Positions 26,901 to 39,279 of a stretch of DNA of 64,000 bases are shown here, one piece after another. The number at the start of each line of letters is the position of its first letter. Within the stretch, counting starts at the first letter, position 1. The notes below the pieces were generated by a model. It was not told where the DNA came from and searched no databases. It saw only the letters and a list, made by a program, of their open reading frames with translations. This DNA comes from Chrysomallon squamiferum (taxonomy: Eukaryota; Mollusca; Gastropoda; Neomphalida; Peltospiridae): assembly GCA_012295275.1 (NCBI GenBank), contig CM022671.1, forward strand, positions 25,344,822 to 25,408,821, read 5' to 3'. The translations under genes were made by a program, and so were the position numbers.

Positions 26901-29900
26901 AGAGAAAAAAATCAAGCTCCATGTTTCAACTATAAAAGACAATATAAGTAATCAGTAATTCCATGGAGGATGCCAAAAAATTTGTTTAATTCTCCAAATT
27001 ATTTTTTTCCCATGTAAACTTTATTCAAGTATTTGGCAATATTATATAAAATTCTTACTTGGAAACCAATTGCCAATGTAATTAGACTGGAATAAACTAT
27101 CTTTTAGTTAAGCTTTTGCAATTGAAAATAAATCACCAGTGAAATTACAATGTGGACTTTTTCAATAGATGTTTTCACTGTTTTTAACTGAAGGAGTGTA
27201 GCAATATTACCTCCATTATTTGCAAATATGATGATGTAACATCACTTACCTTTTCAGTCGTCTTCTTTCCTCATCTTCCACTTTAGCTAAAGTTTCCTCT
27301 ATTTCTGCCTCTTCATCACTGCTTTCCTCTACTTCTTCAGCTCTGTGCACAATAAAAATAACTTTTTATCAGACATACAGAATTTTAATCAAATTTCCAT
27401 GATACATACAATAATAACAAGACAGATTTATGTATTTATCTGTACAACTTTTACATTTCACTCATACAACTATTACTACATGGTAAATGATGGTTGCACT
27501 TCATTTGTAAGAAAAAAGAAATTACAATTTTTCCAGTTCATCGTCTTCTTCACTGTATACATCCTTGATAATCTTTTTTCTCCAACTAAGGATGCTCCTG
27601 TAAAAAAAAAGAAAAAAAAGAAAAAAAAAAGAACATATTAATAAGAACAACATATTTATTTATTATCTTTAGAAATTAAAATATGAAAGGTTAACAAAAT
27701 ATTCCAGGTATCTGTTAAACTTTATTATTTAAACATTTCCTTCCCCATGCCAAAAAAACTAAAAAATGATTTAACCTAACAATGTTTTTTTTTATAATAA
27801 TATGCTAGGAAACAATGTTGCAAATAAACAGTTTTCTTTCATTAAACTTGACCAAGTATCTGTTCTGAACTAATGTTTTAATACAGATATTGTAATAATA
27901 CATTTTCATATAAATGGCTATTATAGCAAAACTACTTAAAATCCGATTTTCATTAAACTCTAAAATCAAATGATTTTCTTGGTTCTGTGATTTAACAAGC
28001 ATTATTACTTAGTCCTCTTTTCAAGAATTTTGTTGTTCTTTATCAGATTTCTTTCTTGTTGTTTTTTCCTGTTTTGTTTTTCAATGGATGAGCTATTATT
28101 TTCAAATAACAGGTAAATGATCTTTCCACTGACAGAGGAAAAAAATCAGTTGTGTAGTATTGGCTGGAACCAGAATACAGCCATTGAAAGCGATGAAAAG
28201 ATTTAATGCTTGATCCCATTATTATGCCTGTGCACCAACTTGAGTACAGCTCATTCATGCAGGAATACAACTGTTTTAATATAGTCGTCAATTCAATCAA
28301 TACAAACCTGATTTCCTTCTTTCCAAGAACTTTGATATCTTTGAGGCATTCCTTTAATTCCTGTGTTGTGGCAGGGTGTTCAACAACCTTAGGTTCATCT
28401 AGAACAATCTGTAGAAAATTGTAAATTGAGAGGAAAAACAAACATAATCTGGATAGCAGAGCCATCTTATATTTAAGGTATTAAAGTTGATAATGGCCTA
28501 AATCTATTCACGATCTTCATGTTTTGTCTCAAATGTGTGCAGATCTCTCTATATAATGAGAATACTTGTCTTTTATAGGATGACATCAAATTTTATTGGA
28601 TGACACACACATAAATATCTTTTTAAGCATTAGACAGTTATTCAAAACTTGAATTCAGTGCACAGTTTACCTTCACTCAGTTCAGTCAATGTTACAATTA
28701 TGACTACAAACTTCAAATATAAACAGCTTCACATTAACAATTATATGTTGGTGTTTTTTTTGGAGGGGATGTTAAATTAAAAAAATAATTAAAATTAAAA
28801 ATGTAATAACTAAAAGAAATAATTCAATTTATTTACTGGATTATTAATATTAACATTTTAGTTATATCAAGCAAATTTTATATGTTTTTTCTTTAATGCT
28901 GTCATTTAATAAAAAATGTTATTACAAACCTCTGAAGCATTAGCTAGTAGATCTATGAAATTTTCACTTTCCATAAACTTGGACACTTTGAGTGTATGAA
29001 ACAGAGTGTAATCTCCTTCAGGATAACCCTCTCTATGTCTGAAATAATAAATATTTAAGTTCTATGACAATAGCAAAGAGCTCATTTCCGAGAATTTTTT
29101 TTTCATCTTTTCCTTTTTGTTCCCTCTTTTTTCAGATGCAAAAATGTGATTCAGAAAAATAGATTATAATTTCATTATTAATTAGATATTTTTATTTCCG
29201 TAAACTCAGTTTTTATCAAGTTTTTTTTTTTTTCATGGACTGCTTATGGTAAAAATAATTAAGGTAAAACAAAAGAGGTAATCTGAACATCAATACATCA
29301 TTCCCTTTCTAATGAAACTGTTTTATTTTACTGCATCTGAAACTCTATTTTCTCCTCCAACTACACCACAAAACAAAGAATTTTTATGTGCAGTGCAATT
29401 GTCCATTAAATGAAAAACCAGAGGAACTGAAAACTGAATATGTTTATCATCACCTAAGCAATTCACATTTCCAACAAGAGATCATATTGCCAAATTATTA
29501 ATCACTGAAGTAGTAAAATGAACTAACCTTCTTTTTTTCTCAGGGTGAATAAGATCAATGCCCATATTGACTGGCTCATCTTCATTTACTTCTTTAAACA
29601 CAAATTTCGGGTTCAGAAATTTTGGATCGATTTTATCAGGTGCTGTGAAACCCTGGCACACGACAAATATTTCTGCCGATTCATTTCTCGACGCCTTGGG
29701 TTTTGTGGCATGAACATTTCGAAACAGCTGCTGGAAAACCCACAACAAGGCGAAATAGTCTTTGGAACGGAAAACCTTTGACACAAACCATCCTCCTTTT
29801 TTCAGGAAATCTGTCGCCAGGCGTAAGGCATGCAGTGTCAGTTCAACTAAAATAAAATAAAATATATAGAACATTAAAGAAACTGCTGCAGAAATTATAT

Positions 29901-32280
29901 CACGATTTCATTAAGGATATTTATCTCTCTAGGATAACTTTAATTCTTTTAAAAATGATATTTAGATAATCAACATTTTCACCATTTCTACAAAAATAAT
30001 TAAATTATGTTAACTTCAAGAAAATAATTTCATAATATAGTTACATTATATTCTTTGTCTATATTTTCTTTTTGTCAACATCCCCACCCCCCCAAAAAAG
30101 GATAATAATAATAATGAATAAAGAAATTAAAAAAATGAAAATTTAAAAATAAAAATAAGTTTATAAAACTGCAGTTGTGAAAATAACAGACTAAAGAAAA
30201 TTTAAAAAACAACAACAAAAAAAAAAAACATTTGTTTTATCCCATTTCTTTCTACAGAATTATTTGAAGGAAACAAAATCTAACAAGATTTTTAACAAAA
30301 TTACCCTGTTGATAAGCATCATGTAGCCAGTTCTTGCCAACATTGGGAGCTCCGTCATGAAGGAAACCATCAGCTTTCCATGTTTTCAACTCTTGTCGCA
30401 ATCTCTGATGAAACAAAAATTAAATACTGACTGGTGCTGATTCAATGGTGCCACAGTTGTACAAATAACAAGATTAATTTAATAGAAAAAGCTGAAAACC
30501 TCACTGATCTTGAACTCCCTCAAAACCAAACTATGTCTGTGATCTCATGAAATATCAAGCACCTAAATTTCAAACTTCATTAAACTGAACATGCACCCCA
30601 AAATTAACTTTTCATCTGTTCCAAACACTGTCCAGTTTTGAGAAGTTTCAATCAGGATAATCAGTGTAATGTAAGAAATTAAGTTATCTAATATGTCCTG
30701 GTATATTCATTTTCTTCATATCCAGTAATTAAAAGAATTTTTAAAAATGTATTTAATATTAGCATATACATTACAAATAATTTCTGTCCTTTAACATTAA
30801 ACTATATACTTGTAAATTCAAATACAACTTTAATACTTCCTGCTATTTAGTTTTTATGACTGATGTTCATTTGAGTAAATGAATTTAACATTAAATATTA
30901 CCTGTCGACATTTGTCTGTGGTAATATCTTCTTGGAGTGTGATACAATTATGGACTGGCCGAATACTGACCAAATCAACTCCTGAAAGTTAAAGTCAGTT
31001 AAAAAATACAGACAGATTGATGATAAACATTTTTGTTAATTAAACACTTGATGAAAGAAAACATAGCCGAAAAAAACAGTTTAAAAGAATTTAAATATAA
31101 AAAAGATATTTATACATATATAAATATGTATAAAAGTACATTTCAGTGTTCCTCTGAAGCAACAAGCATCTAACTAAGTTATTTTCTTGATGAAGAAAAA
31201 ATACTCTGATGTTCATTATGAAAAAAACGATGTTTTAAATCATGGTAATAGTTTAATTTTAGAGCTAGTGATTTCTCTGTACAAACCTATTATGAGACTG
31301 GACACTGGGGTGTTTTCTGCGACTACCTGAAGCCAGCCTCCTGGAGCAGCACACAGATCTACAACTACTCGAGACTTCTGAAGAAACTCAAACTTTCTGT
31401 TCAGCTGAATCAGCTTAAAAGCTGCTCGGGATCTATAACCTAAAGAATAACACAGCATGATAATTAGCTTGAAATAATACTGAGTTATTAAGCCTTTCTA
31501 AATGACATATTCTATTTTACTATTTAGTGCTTCTTGAACTTGTAGGTGGTTATAAAAATAAAAAATTTAAATTTAAAAAAAAATATTTTAAAAGAAAGAG
31601 GAGAATATAGCTGCAAGAAGAGTATGAGAACAAAACTTAGTCTTTGACCTTTGACTGATTCACATTCTGATTCCAATTGTCTTAATATTCTTATATTGTT
31701 AAAATTGTAAGGATCTGCAAATCTGTATATTTATGTTTGTACATTTATATTAATTATGCTACTTAATTTGTTACTAATTCCCATTTGACATTTAATTGAT
31801 ACGACAAGAAAAGCATCTGCTATGTCATTCATAATTAAAGATAATAATAATAATCTAAAAAAATCCTTAATAAGTAAGTTATTAATAAATATTAATATCA
31901 CATAATATGATAATGTTTCATAATTTTCTGATGATATGCATGCAATAAAATAGCTCAGTTGAATTCTTTGGGGATTTGGTGTTTTTAAAACATGTTTTAT
32001 TTATTATTAATATGAAATATATTTATTTCAATATCTTTGTAAGATGAATAATAATAATAAATATAATATATCCAAAATTCAAAGGCGCACGCTCTGACAC
32101 AAACACTTTTATAGAGGCAGAAATATTCGGTCTAACTATTAGTGTCAGTGTCGGCTGAGACGAATTTCAAACTGTTATGTCTTAGACGTAATCATTTCCA
32201 TAACTATTAACTCCATAAGTTACTTTAGAAGTTTAGTCAGTTTAGAATCTTATTTGGAGCCGAATTTGTTGCAATTTATC

Positions 32281-32315
<35 letters not shown>

Positions 32316-32386
32316 TTACCCGTTTCTTTTGCAAGTTGATAAAACTTGTCTTTTCGAGCTTTTCCAACTTTGGATTTTTTCCCCAT
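17997..32386 (-). CDS. FTSJ3: pre-rRNA 2'-O-ribose methyltransferase FTSJ3 (Spb1 family), complete, 19 coding exons
   Basis: Nucleolar FtsJ/RrmJ-type methyltransferase of ribosome biogenesis (yeast Spb1). Exons, 5' to 3' on the minus strand: 32386-32320, 31439-31287, 30981-30902, 30404-30305, 29846-29528, 29038-28930, 28408-28308, 27597-27526, 27342-27250, 26718-26583, 26006-25783, 24885-24789, 24450-24357, 24197-23922, 23509-23416, 23104-23020, 22517-22425, 18902-18808, 18222-17997. Phases agree throughout, giving 837 residues (human is about 847). The SAM loop [12 protein letters not shown] (residues 50-61) and the K-D-K-E tetrad (Lys31, Asp117 in DGAPN, Lys157 in KVFR, Glu192 in ESAEIF) are intact. 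A middle acidic and coiled-coil region is followed by the Spb1 C-terminal domain ([13 protein letters not shown], then [14 protein letters not shown] and [13 protein letters not shown]). The basic tail fits nucleolar targeting. The weakest junction is the donor at 25783 (GTTAGT). A polyA signal lies just after the stop. Confidence 0.96.
18903..22424 (-). other. Longest FTSJ3 intron
   Basis: This is the 3.5 kb penultimate intron. It is AT-rich, with an (AAAAT)n run near 20130-20159 and small AAT-type arrays near 20160-20190 and 21760-21783. I looked for C/D-box and H/ACA-box snoRNA signatures and coding exons and found none that I would defend. Confidence 0.5.
25262..25734. mobile_element. Tigger/pogo-like MITE, 473 bp
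   Basis: Terminal inverted repeats: the left end starts CAGTATTCCCTCGCTATTCG and the right end, reverse-complemented, starts CAGTATACCCTCACCTGTTC; both continue with a CGCGGG/CGCGGA block. The element is flanked by TA on both sides (25260-25261 and 25735-25736), the target-site duplication of Tc1/mariner-pogo elements. The CAGTATNCCCTC...CGCGG terminus is characteristic of pogo/Tigger families. The interior is AT-rich and has no transposase ORF, so it is non-autonomous. It sits in an FTSJ3 intron, and its CpG-rich termini stand out from the surroundings. Confidence 0.85.
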
Positions 32387-33501
32387 ATTAATTAAATAAG
32401 ATGTTTAACTCTAAATAATATTTATCATAACACAACACGTGTTGTTTTCATTTACTCCTTCTCGCGGAAAACGTCACAAAATTAGAATATCCGGTCTACG
32501 AGTTTACATAAATCGATGACGTAGAGCACGTGAAATGTCGAATTGCAGGTCCACATGGAAGAAGGCGCATTTGTTTCATTGAATACTCAATAATTTAGCA
32601 TTTAAGAAGATTGCTTTTTTATTTTGCAAATTGGATATATAACACAAGTCAGTTTTATTTTTATCTTTCTATTAATATGATAATTTTAGCTTTCCGATTC
32701 TGTTAAGTTTTGACCATATTGCCTAACATTGTTATGATTGTAACTTTAATTTTTATGTAACAAACTTTGAAACTAAAAAAGCCAAAAAAATTTTAAGAAT
32801 GAAAGTTTAATTAGAGTCTGAGCAGATTTTAGACTTCCCTAGTATTAAGTTTTTTGGATCAATTATTTCTGCGAGAAAACTTCCCCGAAAGATACTGTTC
32901 AAGCTTAGTTGAAAATACTTAATAGATAAGAGAACTGCCATATTGTATAGATGTATATGATTATTATTATTATTATTATTATTAGAAAGTATATAATGAT
33001 AGCCCGATACGGCAATGGTGTAGGTAGTACTAGTGTTAATAGTAGGTAGGCTGCACTAGCAGTATACTGATGTCCATAATCTAAATCTGTTAATAAGTGT
33101 ATATATTACTTATTAGCATCAGTTTTATCTGTATATTTTATTATTTAGTGATAAAGGAACAGAATATGTAATTTATCTAGGATTTGTGGGAAATTATGCT
33201 GTTTACAGTGATTTCAGCCAGCATTTAATTTTATCCACTTGCATCATCTTCATTTATTATTATGTGAATACATAATGAATTCATTACATGCATTTTCATG
33301 TAATTTCTTTGTTATAATGTACACCTACTCTGTGTTTCAGGTTTTGTAGAAATAAATGATAAATTATATACAGTAACTGTATTATTATTGTTAACACATC
33401 TGAAACAAAAAGTGAAAACGTATTCTTGATATTGCTATTTTCATTAATGCCCATATTTTTGGATGTCAAAATGATGAAGACTTTTTTTTTTTTTTTTTAA
33501 G
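32387..33501. promoter_or_regulatory. Bidirectional FTSJ3 / EIF3C promoter and EIF3C leader intron
   Basis: FTSJ3 (minus) and EIF3C (plus) start codons are 1.1 kb apart, head to head. Near FTSJ3 lie a 14-bp perfect palindrome ACAACACGTGTTGT with a central CACGTG E-box (32432-32445), TCTCGCGGAAAA around 32459, a CRE-like TGACGTA around 32517 and a second CACGTG (32527-32532). EIF3C's first coding exon begins after a 3' splice site (T tract then AAG at 33499-33501), so it must have an upstream untranslated exon, probably within 32,530-32,650. The rest is AT-rich intron with an (ATT)n run near 32959-32983. Confidence 0.6.
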
Positions 33502-33508
33502 ATAGAAA

Positions 33509-36422
33509 ATGTCTAGGTTCTTTCATGCAGGCTCTGATTCAGAGAGTGAAAGTGATTCCAGTGTTGAAGAACTGCAGCCTCATCGTCCAGCTGCAGCAAG
33601 GTATGTTTATCTGTTTTATTCTCATAACTTCATTAATTCTTATGCTATAGTTGTGTAACACTTCAGAAATAAAATTAATATAAGATTTTGCCTTTAAATA
33701 ATTTCTCATTTACATAGTTGAAATATTTATTTACTTTTATTATTAATTTGTTTTCCCCAGGGCATACACTTTCAGTGATGATGAAGAAGACACTAAAAGA
33801 ATTGTGAGAAGTGAAAAAGACAAAAGGTAAGAAGTATCCGTGTTTTTCTTTTTCAGTAAGAGGTTTAAGTAAGACAGATATTACATATTTTCTAGTTGTT
33901 GTTTTTTTTGTTTTGTTTTTTAAATTTAAATATGGAAATCACAGCATATAATTCATGTACAGATTAGTAAAAATTCTTGAATTTTCTAATTTCTGTCTTA
34001 AATTTTATTTGCTAACCTATAAAACATAGAAAATTTAAATTATTTCATTAAATTTTTTTTTTTAATTATTATTATTACATTTTGTTTTTGGAGATTTTCA
34101 TTATAAAAAAAAATTGTCCTATTATTTTTGATTACAGATATGATGACATTCGTACAATTATCAAACAGATGAAAAATCATAAGAACATCAAAGATATGCC
34201 AAAAGTTCTTACAGGTGATTTTTTATTTTACTGACTTTATAATAAGAATGGCTTTATATAAAGAACAAAAATGTGAAAGGATAAAACTTTCTTTTTAAAG
34301 TTTATCTTTTGTGAAGAAAGCATGTATATTTTATCCTTTGTACTCTTTCTTTAAATTAATTCCTGTGAATGCCTTTGCTGAAACATCCGTCATATTGCTT
34401 ATGGTTATGCTTCTTAAGGATACTTTTATTATAACCCTGTTATTTTGTTTTTCTTTAATGATTAGAAAAGATTAATATATTAACTGGTTACAGAATTTTA
34501 ATTTGTTATTTTCTATAATGTTCTGATTTATATTTTAGATTTTGAAGCATTAGGAAAAGCTTATGAAAAAGCTCGAAAAGTTGTTGACAAAGAAGGCATC
34601 CCTAGATTTTTTCTTCAGTGTCTTTGTGAATTAGAGTACTTTGTAAATGAGGTAAGTTTAATTTTTAATCAATTTGTTAACGTCATCTGTTGTATTAAGG
34701 TCATGTTAACAATTATAAGCTTTATATTTATCTAAAACTTTATAATGCTTATTTTACACAGACAGCTGAACATAATGATAATTGTGCAGGATAAAAATAT
34801 TTTTACAAAGTATCTATTTTTCTTAACTTAACCATTTCACAACTAAATGATAAAAAGATTTAACTATGAAAGAAGCGGGCAATACCTTAGATATCATGTT
34901 AGATCACTGAAAGTATAATGTGATACACTGAAGATTGTAGTTAACGTACTTCATACAGAAACTTGCCAAAAAACAACTGATTTCATATTAGTGCATTGTG
35001 TTTTATTTTTACAGTGCTGGGAGGACAGGGAATGGAGAAAACAAATCAGCAAAAACAACTCCAAAGGTCTGACATCTCTGAGACAGAAGCTGAAGAAGTA
35101 TAATCGTGAATTTGAAACGGAACTGGCAAATTATAGAGAGAACCCTGATGAAGAGGATGAGGAGAAAGAAACTGCTCCAGATGAAGAACATGTTGAGAAA
35201 CATGAAGCTGCTGATAAACCCGACGTGGTCATCAAGAAGGAAGTAAAAGCAGCCAAGGAAACTGCGGTAATATATGTTTTACAATAATGATGTTTATAAA
35301 TACCCTGGTCTCTTACTGTAACTTCATTTCTTTCAGTGACAGAATTTATCAAGATATATATTTAGGTTGTTAAAATGTTTTTCATAGGCATTTTCTCAGC
35401 ATCTTTTCTTCCTGACTGTAAAGGATTTCAAACTGAATCTTGAATAGCAGTTCAAAATAAAATTCTTGATTATCAGTATACCTGTATCTATGTATGTATG
35501 TATGTATGTGAATTTCTTTCAGTGAATTGTTTATAAATAGATATTCCTACTACTTCAGATTATTTCATACTGGATCCTGTAGCAGATAAACTGTTCTTTG
35601 ATAAGTACCAATTATGAATCAAGAATGAAAAATGAAAATTGTTTTTCAAAAGTATGTCCTGAATCAGTACGGGTATAACAGCAGTAACTTTCTTTTACAT
35701 ACTGATTGATAAATGTAACATCTGTTACTTCAGGGATCTGATAATGAAGGCGATGAGAGCGATGACAGTGAATTCTGGGGATCTTCATCATCAGAAACAG
35801 AATCTGAGTCTGAGGATGAGCATCCAGAGGGTGGCAGACTGACAGCAGAATATTTCTTGAAAAAGTAAGCCTTTCATTATATCAAAATACACCAGTGTTT
35901 TGAGAAATTGCTTTATTCAGTGACTCAGTGTATATGAAAATTAATATTAAGTGATCAAACTACTGGTATTGTACTTGAACTCATTTGGTTATATATAAAA
36001 GTTTTTCGTTTCTTAAATATTTATTTATTTATTTATTTATTTATCATTATTATTATTAAAATTATTATTATTTTAATGTTGCCTTTGAAATAAATGTTCT
36101 TCACATTTTTTTCATTTTCGCATAAGAAATTTAATAGTTAGAAATTTAATAATTTAAGAGTTAGCAATCATTTTCTTAATAACTAAGATAGTTTGAAAAT
36201 GAGGTAGAAAACTAATTTTAAAAATTATTTTAGAACAACAGAGGCTGAAAGTCAGAGGAGAGAGGAACGCAAGAAGGAGAGAAAGAGGGAGAAAGAAATG
36301 AAGAAGAAGGCAAAGGAGGAAGAAGAAGGAGAATGGGAGGAAGTCAAAGGAGGAGCTCCGCTTGTAGTGGTAAATCTTTCCTTAAATTCTTTAGGTTTTT
36401 TTTTGGGGGGGGGTTGGATTTA

Positions 36423-36458
<36 letters not shown>

Positions 36459-39234
36459 CACATTTTGAAAGGTAAAGAGGCTTAAACATTTCTTTTGTAA
36501 CTTCAGTTATCATTGTCTTTATTAGATTTATTAATCTTTACGTTCTGTTATTTCATTTTCAGGAGAAGCCCAAAATGTTCAGCAAGGAGCAGGAGATTAA
36601 CCACGAAGCTGTGATGAAGAAACTGTTTGAGATCATCTCTGCTCGTGGTAAGAAAGGAACAGACAGATCTGAGCAGATAGAATTGCTGAAGGAATTGAAA
36701 TCAGTAGCAGAAACGGCCAACCTTGGTCCTGCTATTGCTGTGAAAATCATGTTCAACATCATGGCTGCCATCTTTGATTACAACCCAAACATAGCAACTT
36801 GCATGAGGAATGAGATGTGGACTTAGTGAGTAAATTCAGTTGTTGATTCTGAAAATGTTTTTCTTAGGATGAACATAACATTTTGACTTTAATGAATGAC
36901 AACAAATTATAATTTCATTACTTAAAAAAAAAAAAAATTAACACTAATTTTTACATTTTCTCGTTTGCAAGTTTTTAGAGAAACAAGACATAAAGCATTG
37001 GATGCTTTGTATCTTATCAGACATATACGGTATCTGTAAAACAGATTTCTTAAACTTTTTTTTTTATCATTTTATTTTTTGATAAACATTTATAAATCTG
37101 GATTACATCTGTGTGAATTATTATTGGTAAAATAGTGTACAAATGTTGTGAAACTTTAATTAATTGTTAATCATGTCTTTGTTGTTTATTTTAGCTGTAT
37201 GAATGCGATGAAAGAACTGCTTGACTTGTTGATAAACAACCCAGACATCACTGTTGGAGAACACATTGCAGATGACAGTGAAAATGTTGAGGTATGTGTC
37301 AGATAAACTACTAATTTAGACTGGAGGTACATTTCATTAGCTGACATAGCTGTAATAGATTATGATAATATTTATATGTTTTTAGTTAACTGTTCTCAAA
37401 GTTGCAGTTAATGAATACATTTTTAGATGTTTCAGTAGCTTTATAAGAGTATTCTTTTCACAGTGATTTTTGAAATGTTTGACAAATATTTTCTTCATCA
37501 CATATTTAAACATCTATTTAAAGAGAATGATTTGATAACACAACACTTTAGATGTTAATGAACAAATTATTCTAGATCTCACCATTTGGTGATATATTTT
37601 TTTTTAATGAGAAAATTATCTTAGACGTCCCAATTTTGTGATTTTTTAAATGAGTGAATTAGTTAAGACTTTGCCATTTTGTGATACTTAATGAGTGTAT
37701 TATTTAAGGCTTTACCATTTTGTGATACTTAATAAATAAATTAACTTCAGACTTCACCTTACCGAGTGCGAGGCTGTGTTCTGACCACGCTGGAGAGAAT
37801 GGATGAAGAGTTTACAAAGATGCTGCAGGGCTGTGATGCACACAGCACCGAATATGTAGACAGGTAGCTGATTCAAAAACACTGACTAGTGAACTGAATC
37901 TGTAAACTGTAGGACAGATAAAATTCATTGAATATTGACAAAATTAATTAATTCTGAAAACTGTTTAATACAGAAAACAGATAATGTGGATTACTGTTAT
38001 AAAAGTAAAATGCTGCCCACTTATATGTTCTGCCGTGATGGTTGATAATTTTCACATATAAGAACAGAGTGCATCATAGACATACAGTGCCTACATGATA
38101 ATATGTAGAGAGTCAGGTAGCATACATTTATGATTATAATGATAAAAAACATGAATGAAAATCTGTTTTAACACTTAATCTGCAGAAAATTATAACTGAT
38201 AATCAAAAGTGACTTACATTTCCTCCTTTTGGAAAAAATAAAAGATGATGACGAAGAAAGATGTATTTGTTAAATTATGTGTTAATAACCATTCCTTTTT
38301 TATTGTAATGCTGTATCTGGTTATTTCATTGCTTCAGAGGTAGACAGTAACAGATTCAGAAAATCCCATTTTTATTTTCAGGTTACAAGATGAATATGAA
38401 ATAAATGACATGACCAAACGACTTCAGGTTTATCTTGAACAGAGAGGCACATCAGAAGAATTGTGTCGTATTTATCTGAGAAGAATTGAACACATATATT
38501 ACAAGGTAAATGTGATAACGTAATGGCTTGAAATACTTTTGTATGGTAATGCAGGTATGACCTTACATTAGATTAAAATAATGTTACCTGAATGAGTGTT
38601 ATAACCTGACAGACTAATTATTGTCAGGTGAAGTTCATTTGTGTTTATTTTTGTGATGGCTACTGAGAGTAAATTGTCTTTTGTGGAACAACTTTGTCTG
38701 TTCTGCATATTCATGATTAAACGTAACAGGTTTCTGAAATGTGTTGTTAGTGTTATTTCTCATCATGTATTTGTTATAATGTACAAGGTAAGGTATTTAA
38801 ATTTATTATTGTGTTCTGAGCCAGTTCCTTTTTTGATTTTACGTCACTTCATAAAACAATGTAATTGAGATTTTAAATCCTGAAGGCATTTTTTAAAAAT
38901 AATTGGCAAATATGTCAATTTTCTGTTATGTGCATTGTGAACATCATCTGTATTCAGTCATTTGCTCTCCGTAAAGATAAATAGATACTTCATTTTAATG
39001 CACAATTTATTCATTTGATGTTATGTTTACTTCAATATATTTTTAAATCTAAACAGTGATGTCTACAGCTATTAGTCATTTGATTATTATTAGTTAAAGT
39101 AGAATTTTATAATTGTTATTCCTAGTATCTTGAAGTATTTTATTTAATTGATAGTACAAAAGATTTCTTAAATTTCAGTTTGACCACAGATGCTTTGAAC
39201 CAGAAAAAGCGGTATGACTTAAAATTCATTTATT

Positions 39235-39279
<45 letters not shown>

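Noticed and set aside
28043-28465. 140-codon minus-strand ORF as a separate gene
   Set aside because: Only residues from 28308-28408 belong to a real exon of FTSJ3; the rest is read-through into introns.
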